This document shows, in pieces, positions 22,915 to 31,739 of a stretch of 64,000 nt of DNA (positions within the stretch are counted from its first letter, which is position 1; every line of letters starts with the position of its first letter). The stretch lies in assembly GCA_029959195.1 (NCBI GenBank), contig CP114118.1, forward strand, positions 1,984,001 through 2,048,000. Reading direction: 5' to 3'. The notes beneath the pieces are model-generated. The model made no database searches. It had not been told where the DNA came from and was given only the letters and a program-made list of their open reading frames with translations. The DNA is from Dictyophora rubrovolvata (Eukaryota; Basidiomycota; Agaricomycetes; Phallales; Phallaceae). Made by a program: the position numbers and the translations under genes.

Positions 22915-24407
22915 TTATGGAGGCGGCCTCAAGTCATCAGGTTGGCGCCTTCGTTCACTAGCGTCCACCTCTAGGATTTCTTGAACACCCTGTCGGAAGA
23001 AAACGAGATTGTATTCTACCAGACCTCGTCGATTTGAGTAGACTTCCGTTGGAATTATGACGACGAGACAGAGGTTTCTGAAGAAAGAAAGAAAGAAAAT
23101 TAGTCAAATCGCGCCTGTACTTCTTTTGAATAAGTAATACTTCGTGATTTGCCAATAAACGAGGGAAGTATCGGGGTTTAATCTGATAGAGCCATTAGAC
23201 CAAGTGCTGGCATCCCGTGGGTTATCTTCTACACTTTTACTAAAAGTGAAATGAAAAATTGCGGCTGGATGATTCGTAACGGAGAAAGATCTACCTGAAT
23301 AGTGGTGCAAAATCCGAGTGCATTCTAACGTAGTCACAGCAGAGATTGTGTGTATGCCCGTCAACTGGGGATACATCTGTGGCCACGTATATGCGAGAGC
23401 TGCTATCGAACAGGAAAGATTTGAGTAAACGTGAATTCTAATCGAGGAACAAATGAGTAATATGTAGATCTGAATAGATTGGCATACACACAGCGCAAAA
23501 GACGTTGAGTAATTCCTCAAGGTACGGTAGCGGCTCAATAAGTCTCTGCACGAGCTGGGAAAACGACTCCAGTATTGAATGATCCCATATAGACGTAAGA
23601 TGGAATTGAAGCTGAAGAGCGTCTACGTCTACAGTTGTGTCTGTTAACTCGTCAAAAACACGTTGTTGGACGTGGCGATAAGTTTCTGGGAGAGGGAGGG
23701 TAAGTAACATGATAAACGGCTGCAAAGGCGTGAAGCAATCAAACCGATTCTGTAATCATCAGCCAAGGCATCGGCCTTGTGCACAAACACCTCAATATTA
23801 ATTTCAGGGTTAGATTGATACATGATGGTTATGACATCGATCAATTTTGGAATGGAATAGGTGAAAATGTCCTTTTTAATCAAAAAAAAAAGTTACGGTT
23901 AAACGGTGATTCATATTAACATGGCAACAATAGCCTTGCGTTCCGACAAACCTGCATGTCAATGACAAATAACACGGTGGAGAAGTCTTGTAGTGGTAGT
24001 GTGGACAATGTAACGCTGCTGGGACAATCCCAAAATTCCAGTGGAATAGCGGAGCTAAACAGAAAAAGAAACCGTGTCTGCTTAACAAAGGAGCCCCGAA
24101 GCCATGCGAAATGCATAACATGCGACGTACTTGATACGCAGTCTTTGTATTCGGATGGATGGGTCTATGTAGAGGGTGTCCTTTGGGGGTAGATTTTTGA
24201 AAACGACCTCAAGGATAGATGTTTTACCGCTTCTGCAAGACGAACAAACATGAACATGAATGATCGCAAGAGCTCGTGGAAAGCAAAACAACAGAATTCC
24301 GACCTTCGCAAACCGAGAACAAGGACATTAGACGTTCGAATGTAGGGGGTTGCGACAGGCGTTGCATCCGCTGAAGTCGCATTTCCATTTGACTCAATGG
24401 GTGCCAT
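22915..24407 (-). CDS. GTR2: Rag GTPase RagC/RagD type (Gtr2)
   Basis: The C/D half of the vacuolar Rag heterodimer that tells TORC1 about amino acids. Eight exons. It starts MAPIESNGNATSADATP at 24407. G1 is GLRRSGKTSI across intron 1, and VVFKNLPPKDTLYIDPS follows. G3 is LEFWDCPSSVTLSTLPL, then DFSTVLFVIDMQ. G4 is VFVHKADALADDYRIE. The conserved FHLTSIWDHSILESFSQLVQ and LPYLEELLNVFCANS follow. The C-terminal roadblock-like domain has FLFDSSSRIYVATDVSPVDG and LVEYNLVFFRQGVQEILEVD. The last exon starts at 23077 after a GTATTA donor (intron 23140-23078) that restores ITKNLCLVV; reading on without it would stop early and lose the RagC-specific tail. It works with Gtr1, absent here, and is inhibited through SEACIT, whose Npr3 is encoded at 49.5 kb. 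Confidence 0.9.
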
Positions 24408-24572
24408 TCAACGTGCAAAGCAGACTGAATCTGACACGGATCTTCGACCTAGGAGATGCCCTTAAAAAAGGAGCCAGCGCCAGTAAGAGTCTGCCGTCTG
24501 TCTGCCTTGTTGAAAAAGCACTGCAGTGCCAAAGTGCGCCAAAAATAAAGTAAGTCCCCCGCAAAATTTAAA

Positions 24573-24779
24573 TTACGTTCGTGCCCAAGACAACGCGAGT
24601 GAAATGACGAAAGCAATAACAGAAGCAAAGAACAGCCGAAGCCGCAGAAATCTCGTCTGATGAGTCGCTTGAACCTCACCACCAGCACCAGCACCAGCAA
24701 AGTTTTTAGGCGCCCAATCTTTCCGCTCATTTCTAAGTGGGTATCGATGACTTGAAAAAGGAAAAGCCCAAGTTGACAT
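24573..24779 (-). CDS. Possible 68-aa tail-anchored microprotein
   Basis: An open frame begins MSTWAFPFSSHRYPLRNERK and ends with a 19-residue hydrophobic segment (LRLFFASVIAFVISLALSW) followed by ART. That is the shape of a tail-anchored membrane protein. The preceding Gly/Ala stretch (NFAGAGAGGEVQATHQ) is polar and flexible. It lies between tRNA-Gly and the 5' end of GTR2 on the same strand, so it could instead be upstream leader or chance. An upstream exon cannot be excluded. No family recognised. Confidence 0.3.
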   Translation of the reverse strand: MSTWAFPFSSHRYPLRNERKDWAPKNFAGAGAGGEVQATHQTRFLRLRLFFASVIAFVISLALSWART

Positions 24780-24873
24780 TAGAAGCATTTTAGTATTTAT
24801 ATGTAGTACAATATGAACCAATAACTCTAAAACGCGGTGGTTATGGCTCACAGCAACCTTAAACAAAAAAGGC

Positions 24874-24959
24874 TACTGGGACCGGGAATCGAACCCGGCG
24901 CTAACGCTCAATTACTTCACTAGTGGGAAGCGTTAAGGTTACCACTACCCCACCCCAGT
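24874..24959 (-). tRNA. tRNA-Gly (anticodon CCC) with a 15-nt intron
   Basis: The reverse complement folds as a tRNA: acceptor ACTGGGG pairs with TCCCAGT (one G-T), the D stem is GGGT/ACCT, the anticodon stem AACGC/GCGTT and the T stem CCGGG/CCCGG. Box B reads GGTTCGATTCC. The 22-nt anticodon loop becomes the normal 7 nt if a 15-nt intron (24909-24923) is removed one base after the anticodon, which then reads CCC (24925-24927), decoding GGG. Mature length is 71 nt plus CCA. The discriminator base is A. The isotype comes from the anticodon only. Confidence 0.9.
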
Positions 24960-25166
24960 CACAAACGGTCCTCAAACCAAATACTATTCGACTACTATTG
25001 CATGAGTACCAAAGTCCACAGGAAGTACCGAAGAGAAACTACTTGATAATTCTACAGCACCAATGAAAAGGGAGAAAGGAACAAAGTTATGGTACACTGT
25101 TACAAGCGTCCAGCGATAAGAATAAAAATAACACAGCGTAGATCAAGCTCATTCCGTTCTAATTGT

Positions 25167-26751
25167 CTATAAAATCCTCTCTAATTCTTGTTTTTGTTCT
25201 TTGGTCAACCTTTGGGGGAACTGAATATCCCAGCTAAAGTTCCACGTTATTGCTCGCTTAAATGAACGGATAATGAAATAAAGCCTACCGTACGACCAGG
25301 TCACCTCTACCAACAACTCTCCCATGCTTGCGAATGGGCATCCCTGCTCCTCTGATAACGTATTCGTCCCCAGGTCTAATAATGTCAAAGGGGACCTCGA
25401 ATGAAACAGGTCTGGAATCTATGCCAACCAAATGGACTGTGCGTCCTCCCCCAACAAGCGCCTCTCGAAGCGAGATTGGAACATGTGTAATCAGTGTCGA
25501 ACCCTCTCGAGCAAATGAATGATGTGGCAATTCTTCGACAACGAAAACCACGTCTTGTGGCGTATTATTTCTCCGCTCATTTCCCGCTCCGGTGAACCTG
25601 ATCTTGGTCCCTTTCTTCCAGCCTGAACCAATATCAATGTCCACCATCACATCTTTCTTTTTGCCGGATAATAAGTGCCGCGTTATTCGGTAACGGTGTG
25701 GAGAACCTTCGTGAAGTTCTTCCAATGTAAGTGGCAGAGGAAATATCCATTCAGCAGGGATTTCAGTCGACGCATACGTAGTGGTATGTAGCTCTGACCC
25801 CGTATCTTTCAGTGGAACATACTCGTCGCCGTCGTCGTAGATGGTAGCCTTTTCACTTGAAAACGATGGTGGTTCTTGGTGAACCTTTTGTGTTCCGCCC
25901 GACATTCGACGAATAAAGTCTTTCAAACTGCATATAATAAGAATGTCAACACGATGCCTATCCTAGGGATATTTCAGACCTACTCTGCTTCAATTTTTCC
26001 TCCAGAGGACTTTGCTCGACTTTTCGTATCAGTCATGGGGACTTCGGTGGCCGGTTGCGCCCGAGCTCCCTCTGACGTCGACCGGACAGATGAATGGGAG
26101 AAAGAAAAGGTGGGTAGGTTCAAATCCTCGTATACTTTTTGATGCCTTTGGTACTCGTGAAGACCGGCTTCAGATGTGGTATGCTGGGGTGGTTCATGAG
26201 GGACCTTGAGCCCTTCATCTTTGATAGCGTCTCGGAAACCAGGATCTGACTTTGCTTTTGTTGACGAGAACGCACTCATACTGGGAACCTTCAATCCTCC
26301 GCCTGCAGAGAATTGTTCAGGTTTCGATGGCTGGTGCGGTTTCTCAGTCTTAGTGGAGTACGTGCTCGTGGTAGTCGGTCTTGGTCCATGTCGACCGCGA
26401 GCCCTCTCGGTCGTCAATGAAAAGTGATCGCGCCACTCTCGACGACTTTGGTCGATGAGAAATTTATACGCTTCATTTATCTATTCAGTAAAAAATCAAC
26501 ATCCCTTTCTTGTCCGTTAAATGAAGAATTACACACCTCTATAAATTTACGCGCTGCGTCTTCTTTGCTTGTTGTGTGGCGATCTGGGTGCCACTGCAAA
26601 GCCTATGAAGCGGCATCAAAATTAAAGAGATCCGATTAAACAATTGTTATCGTACGAGGCTTTTATAGGCTGCTTTGATATCTTCTGGCGTGGCCGCTTT
26701 GGTCAGTCCGAGAGTACCGTAGTAGTCTTTGAGGTTGGTTTGAGCAGGCAT
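25167..26751 (-). CDS. Class II J-protein (DnaJ) with extended linker
   Basis: Hsp40 co-chaperone that stimulates Hsp70. The J domain starts MPAQTNLKDYYGTLGLTKAA and continues AAYKSLALQWHPDRHTTSKE (HPD present), then EINEAYKFLIDQSRREWRDH. A roughly 130-residue charged linker replaces the usual G/F region, with few glycines. The C-terminal substrate-binding domains follow: FPLPLTLEELHEGSPHRYRI, HLLSGKKKDVMVDIDIGSGW, TKIRFTGAGNERRNNTPQDV, VVEELPHHSFAREGSTLITH, VGGGRTVHLVGIDSRP and GAGMPIRKHGRVVGRGDL. No CXXCXGXG zinc repeats, so not class I. The next gene is also a class II J-protein on the same strand, with clearly related C-terminal domains, which suggests an old duplication. The final intron is read with a GTACGG donor. 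Confidence 0.88.
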
Positions 26752-27600
26752 TGCAAGTCGTTGAGCCGCAGAAAGGAAAAGAGAAAGAAGAAACTAAGAG
26801 AGTGAGCGGACAGTGCAAAGGGAAAATAAAGAAATTTATGAGGATGGCAGAGATCAGTCCTTGGAGCTGCAGTGAGATATATAAACTCGGATAAGGAGTT
26901 CCTGTGCAAACAAAATTGCTGAGGTAAAAAAGAAAAAAATAACGCCACAGATTAGCTGAAAAAAGGCGACACGAGGCAGGGGTTTGTTTAAACCATGATC
27001 TCCGAGCTGATAATGACTCCATCCACAACCGTAACAGGTGGTCTACCAGGCCCATGCCTATGAGATCGAACAATTTTCAGTGGTCCATCATTTTCCGGAC
27101 ATTCTGACTGCGGCACGTTTAGCCTTCTTTCGGGTCCAAAAACTGCACCTTCGGGGACATTTCGGGGGGGATGTTAATTGTATTGGCACTGGATCATTCG
27201 TGAAGACACTGGTCTTTGTGCCTCGCGCATGCCTCGTTTCAAGATGAGAAGTTCGCAATCGCATGATTACGAGTCAAACACGTGATCAGCGAATGCTCCT
27301 GACAAAGACGGAAGAAGTCTCGTCTATGCCCGATTATCTAGTACACAGTTTACCCTTTGCCATCAGTCTTTTTTTCCTCCTCTTTATCCAATATAACTGG
27401 TTCCAGATTTATACGTATGTGTGTTGAATTGAGAATCAATCAAAGGTTTTTAATTTATACTGTATCTAATGTAAATGCCTCGCGAACAGGGTAAAAATAC
27501 ATAATTGCAATGTTTAGAAGTAGAACGAAACAGAAGATAAGAAAGAAAAACTATGCTAAAACTATGCTAAAAATACCACGGTGAATAGAACATAAAAAAA
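26752..27600. other. Intergenic between the two J-protein genes
   Basis: About 850 nt between the start of the first J-protein gene and the stop of the second. The part near 26760-26830 is purine-rich on the plus strand. Open frames here (for example 27038-27247) have no recognisable motif. I see no perfect heat-shock element in the proximal 200 nt. Confidence 0.55.
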
Positions 27601-28993
27601 TCATGTCAGGAGCTTCTTCAGCCCATCTTTCTGACTCTGAGTTAGACGATCTGGGAAGACAACGTTCCATTTGACAAGAAGATCCCCTCGGTTATTGGCT
27701 GTTCCTGCCTTTCGGATGGGCATTCCTTCACCGCTGACCCTGCTTTCCGATCCTGGTTTCACAATGCCTGACGGTAGCGGGACCCGCACTTTCCGACCAT
27801 CTAACGCGTCAACGGTTCTGCTTCCTCCCCCTGAAGCAGTCAACGCATCGACAAGGGGAATATCAATGTTCACGATTAGATCATTTCCATCCCTTGTGAA
27901 CCGAGGGTGCGGCTTCTCTTCAATGATAAACACCACGTCCTGAGCTTCACCGTTTGCCTGCTCATTCCCTGCGTTGGGAAACCTTATCTTTGTACCAGCC
28001 TTCCACCCGGGCTATGTATATATATGTAAGTATTACTCGCACAGAGAACCTAGAGAAAATCGTGACCTGTACCTGAACTTCAACTTCTAGGATCTTTTCC
28101 TCAACCCCACCCGATAATAATTTCCTACCGACTTTGAGTTTTTTGGTGGTTCCAGTGTAAAGATCCTCTAAAGAGACTCTCAGCGCTCGATTCACTTCCG
28201 ATGGACCACCTCCCCCATTTTGTGTCCCCGGGGTTGCTGCACGAGGATGGGAAGGCCTCTTGCGCGATCCCACCCCTCCGAAGCCACCTGGCGTTCCGAA
28301 AATATTCGCAAACCGTGCGCCTCCCCCACCATTTCCAGACATATCATCATCGTCATCGCCAAAGGATGCACCCATCCCACCCATTCCGCCAAATCCCCCT
28401 CCGAAAATCTGTCTGTTTTAGATCAGGATCAGTGAACAAAGACCTCGTGTTCGATCATTTTACTTACTCGAAAATTGCATTTGGATCGCCCGGTCTGAAA
28501 CCACCACCACCACCACCACCACCAGTGGTGGTGAATGTAAATGTTCGAGAACCACCTGGGAATCCGCCAAACGAGCCTCCTGATGGGAATCCACCTGCAA
28601 ACCCTTGACCTCCTGGAGGGGGCGCTCCTCCACCTTTCAGTCCTTCTTCACCGAATTGATCATAGACTGTTCGTTTGTTCTTATCACTAAGAACTTCGAA
28701 TGCTTCTGAAACCTAACATGAATATGTTCATATATCAGATTAGAAAGTATTAAATGTCGGTCACGTACTTCCTTGAACTTTTTCGATGCTTCTTCTGTCT
28801 TTCCAACATTACGATCGGGGTGCCATTTCAGAGCCTTTCAAATTTCAAAAAAAGAAACACAAAATCAGAGTCAGTTCGATAATCAATTGTCTGTATTTGC
28901 TCAAATACCCACCATCTTTTTGTATGCCTTCTTGATAGCCTCCTCGTTTGCATCTTTGGGTACTCCCAGGATTGCATAGTAGTCTTTTCCCAT
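27601..28993 (-). CDS. SIS1: Sis1/DNAJB-type Hsp40 co-chaperone
   Basis: Starts MGKDYYAILGVPKDANEEAI and continues KKAYKKM then ALKWHPDRNVGKTEEASKKF across introns. The J domain has the HPD motif (residues about 33-35) and ends DKNKRTVYDQFGEEGLKGGG. A long G/F region (GGFPSGGSFGGFPGGSR, FTFTTTGGGG, GDPNAIFE) leads into QIFGGGFGGMGG. The two C-terminal beta domains contain VNRALRVSLEDLYTGTTKKL, GWKAGTKIRFPNAGNEQ, DVVFIIEEKPHPRFTRDGND and GRKVRVPLPSGIVKPG, closing FPDRLTQSQKDGLKKLL. No zinc finger. It partners with cytosolic Hsp70 in translation and disaggregation. A perfect heat-shock element lies about 120-135 nt upstream, which fits Hsf1 control as known for SIS1 of yeast. Confidence 0.93.
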
Positions 28994-29113
28994 AATTGAG
29001 AGTTAAAATATGTGTGAGGCAAGTTGAGTGAGATGAGAGTAAATTGCAGCGGTGTGGTGCAAGCGAACTTGTTATTATACAAAAGAACTGGCAAGCTCGT
29101 ACGTGCCGGGGTC

Positions 29114-29126
29114 TTCCGGAAGCTTC
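29114..29126. promoter_or_regulatory. Perfect heat-shock element (TTCnnGAAnnTTC)
   Basis: TTC (29114-29116), GAA (29119-29121) and TTC (29124-29126) are spaced exactly two bases apart, the consensus Hsf1 site. It sits in the 221 nt between the divergent start codons of SIS1 and VTC1. Binding is inferred from consensus and from known Hsf1 control of SIS1. Confidence 0.65.
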
Positions 29127-29141
29127 CACTCAAAGTTGACG

Positions 29142-29149
29142 TGACGTCA
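29142..29149. promoter_or_regulatory. CRE/ATF palindrome TGACGTCA
   Basis: A perfect 8-bp CRE 16 nt from the heat-shock element, in the SIS1-VTC1 divergent promoter. It is the consensus of bZIP factors of the Atf1/Sko1 type that respond to osmotic and oxidative stress in fungi. Confidence 0.55.
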
Positions 29150-29214
29150 AAACAAAGGTGCCTACCAGGTATCATACGCCGCGGAGCCAAATCTCACCTG
29201 CACCGTACTATATC

Positions 29215-30184
29215 ATGTCCGCCAACCGTAATAGTAATGACACGGAGGAAAACCAGAATATAGAATCTGCCTCTCATAAGTCTATGAGAAGATGGTTTGC
29301 TTCAAGCTCGTTGTCTATTCGAGATTTGCTGTTCCCAACTGGCAATTTACCGAAAAATCCTGAAGGAAGGAGACAACGGGCTATGCGTGCGGATAGGATA
29401 CCGGAAACGGAAGAGGACGAAGATGGTCAGCGACCCACTGTCCGAGATTATCATTCCATCAATGCTATACCACCCCAGGTCAGAGTACCAAAAAAAATAC
29501 CAACCCCCATACAGGTGGAAGGCAAGGTGAGGGCTTCCGAGTATTTGTGCTCTACAGGGCTCAGTACTCATGGCGTTGTATAAGGTTTGGTTTGCGAACG
29601 AACGAAGTATGGAATGATTTGTGTTCGTGTCCTGCATGATGATAATTGCTTTCTTCTTTCTAGCATGGATTTCTTATTTGAATGTCGCCATGCTTCTTGG
29701 AACATTTGCCCTTGCCCTGTTTAATGCTTCGCGAGATCAGATTGCGTTAAATTTTGCTTATTTCTACGCTATAGTTAGCGTCGGAATTATGGTGCGCGAA
29801 AATGAAGTGACATAACAAATTTTTAGTGGTGACGGTCCTTTTCATTTAGATCTATGGCTATATTATTTATCAACAGCGAATCACGATGATTAAACAGCGT
29901 TACCCAGGCAAGCTTTTTTTATAACAGTTATTTCATTCGCTTTGTTGATTAATTTGTACTACTTGTAATAGGACATTTCGGTGTGTGATAGAAAACCAAG
30001 GTTAACGGGATTTTTTCATACTTCTTTTTGAAGATCAAATATTGGGACCCGTTGTTATTTGCATCCTTCTTTTTGTCGCCGTGCTTGCGAATTTCATTAT
30101 TCGAGGTGCGAATATATCATTTAGCTAAAAAAAAAGCAAAGAATTGAAGTTTTAATCATAATTCTACTAGTGAAAGAACTGTAG
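29215..30184 (+). CDS. VTC1: Vtc1-like vacuolar transporter chaperone subunit (DUF202)
   Basis: Membrane subunit of the vacuolar polyphosphate polymerase/translocator. Exons are 29215-29526, 29585-29606, 29664-29791, 29850-29907, 29972-29980, 30034-30105 and 30171-30184 (204 residues). The signature IQVEGKVWFANERTWISYLN begins the domain, and MLLGTFALALFNAS, FAYFYAIVSVGIMIYGYIIY and GPVVICILLFVAVLANFIIR form three membrane helices. TMIKQRYPGHFDQILGP lies before helix 3, and the protein ends VKEL. The N-terminal ~105-residue hydrophilic extension (RRWFASSSLSIRDLLFPTG) is longer than in yeast Vtc1 (129 aa in total). Intron 4 (29908-29971) has a GC donor and exon 5 is only 9 nt. The Vtc4-type catalytic subunit lies 6 kb away. 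Confidence 0.86.
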
Positions 30185-30449
30185 GTTTGGATTTCAACGC
30201 AAATGCTTAGTAAAACCGTGGATTCTCATACGTTTTATTAGAAGGAAAAATTAACTGTAATATATTACATTTTCAGTTCAGATTGTTGTCGACAATTTCC
30301 CGAATACATTGTACTTGATCTCACAGATCACTCTGCGAGTCGGAGTTCAAAATAAAATATTGTAATTTCCACTTCGAAAACATTACCTTTGCATAGTGAG
30401 CTTAGCTGGTTTGCTACATATTGCGGTTGATGCCACCGATTTATTTAGC

Positions 30450-31343
30450 ATGGAAACTCCATTGACTGTGCGTCCATTACCAGAAGACGCAAGTCCCCGA
30501 ACGAAGCCTGTGCCGCAAGTTTGCACCCCTTTGGACTTTGCCTATCTACCAAGTGATGATGGCACTGATGAAAATTTGTTGATTCTCTTTCATGGGTTGG
30601 GCAAGCACCTCCTCTTTCCAATCGCGACATCGAAAACTAAAATCCCGGTCTTCACAATTGATATTAGGTGATACACATCTACCATTTTTAGACTTAGGCA
30701 GGTGGTTACGGTTGCCGCAAACTGCTACTTTATCCGTAAGAGCGCCAGAAAGGTAGTAAGAGCTTTACCACAAAAGTGTTTGAGTTTGTGGTTTGATTTC
30801 CGGATTAGGGTACCATACCTAGAGGAAGAAGCGTACCAGTGGTATGAATCATTCACTCTTTTGGGTGATTTACTCGCCAATCCGAATCCAACAAAAACCT
30901 TGGAGCTGCTACAGAAGTTGCTGGAACACCTTGTGGATGACGCTAAATGGCCGGCAAATAAAATTCATTTATTCGGATTTGGGCAGGGAGGAAGCATAGC
31001 CTCCGAACTGGGTCTCAGGTGGTGGAGATGCTATGATGACGCCAAGCATAAACTTGGCTCCATAGTGAGCATTGCGGGCCCACTATTATCATATCCGACC
31101 TTGACATTATCCTGCACGACACCCGTGCTCGTATTTCATCGACCACAATCAGAACAAACTGGGTTGTCCGCAAGTGATCTAATTGCGTTTAAGAAGGGAT
31201 ATGGAGAGAGTATCCAAGAGGTTAAAGCGGAAACTCAAAGTGAAGGAATGCCGAGGTCCAGAGAAGAATGGGAACCGGTAATGAATTTTTGGAGTTCATT
31301 TCTGAGTAGGAGAGGTGGATCTGGGTTGTACCAAGTTTTATAG
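30450..31343 (+). CDS. Alpha/beta-hydrolase fold protein lacking the nucleophile serine
   Basis: Resembles the carboxylesterase/phospholipase-like family of yeast YDL057W. Exons are 30450-30600, 30668-30752 and 30809-31343 (256 residues). Motifs are ENLLILFHGLGDTHLPFLDL, LPQTATLSVRAPERVPYLEE and EAYQWYESFTLLGD, then the nucleophile elbow HLFGFGQGGSIASELGLR. In active esterases the elbow is GFSQGG; here it is GFGQGG (G137), so catalytic activity by the usual mechanism is not expected. Strand SIVSIAGPLLS and TPVLVFHRPQSEQT complete the fold. Intron 1 (30601-30667) has a GC donor; without it the reading would run through a non-homologous stretch. The ATG at 30450 is chosen as the first in frame. 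Possibly a structural or regulatory pseudo-esterase. Confidence 0.8.
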
Positions 31344-31739
31344 TGTACGGATGCGATAGACAAGACGTGACAATTTTCGAGGCTTATGTAAACCCCTCCT
31401 CTTCGTTCGCCTAGAAACATTTTCATTGCTACTTTTAAACCCACCACCACTTTCCGACATAAACTGCGAAAGGCTACCGAAAGAACGACGTCATCTTTTA
31501 CTCCAGGAGTATCTTGGTCTTGCCTGGGGCCGCATAGCTTTACGGAACTTGTCACTTCGCTACTGTCACTCTTGTCTTTTCTATTTGCAATTTAGTGAAC
31601 TCCGGACGGTTCAATTATCTTCGTTAACGAACTCTTGTATAGTATATATACAACCATTTCGTCCCTCATTCGATATCTTCGATCTCGTTCAGGAACATCT
31701 AAATATTCATCCCGACGAGAGATTCTACCACCTCGGAGT
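31344..31739. other. Intergenic upstream of the RhoGAP gene
   Basis: About 400 nt, with TATATATA near 31640 and pyrimidine-rich stretches. No gene seen. Confidence 0.5.

Noticed and set aside
23104-23155. GTR2 ending at a stop just after ...SLVYWQITKYY
   Set aside because: It would lack the RagC C-terminal strands; a GTATTA-AG intron leads into NLCLVVIIPTEV and the conserved GLVEYN..FFRQGVQEILEVD tail.
26663-27247. Open frames between the two J-protein genes on both strands
   Set aside because: No recognisable motif, no plausible splice partners, composition of noncoding DNA.
29600-30184. Apparent broken DUF202 gene with premature stop after SVGIM
   Set aside because: Splicing introns at 29792, 29908 (GC donor), 29981 and 30106, with the 9-nt exon, gives a complete Vtc1-like protein.
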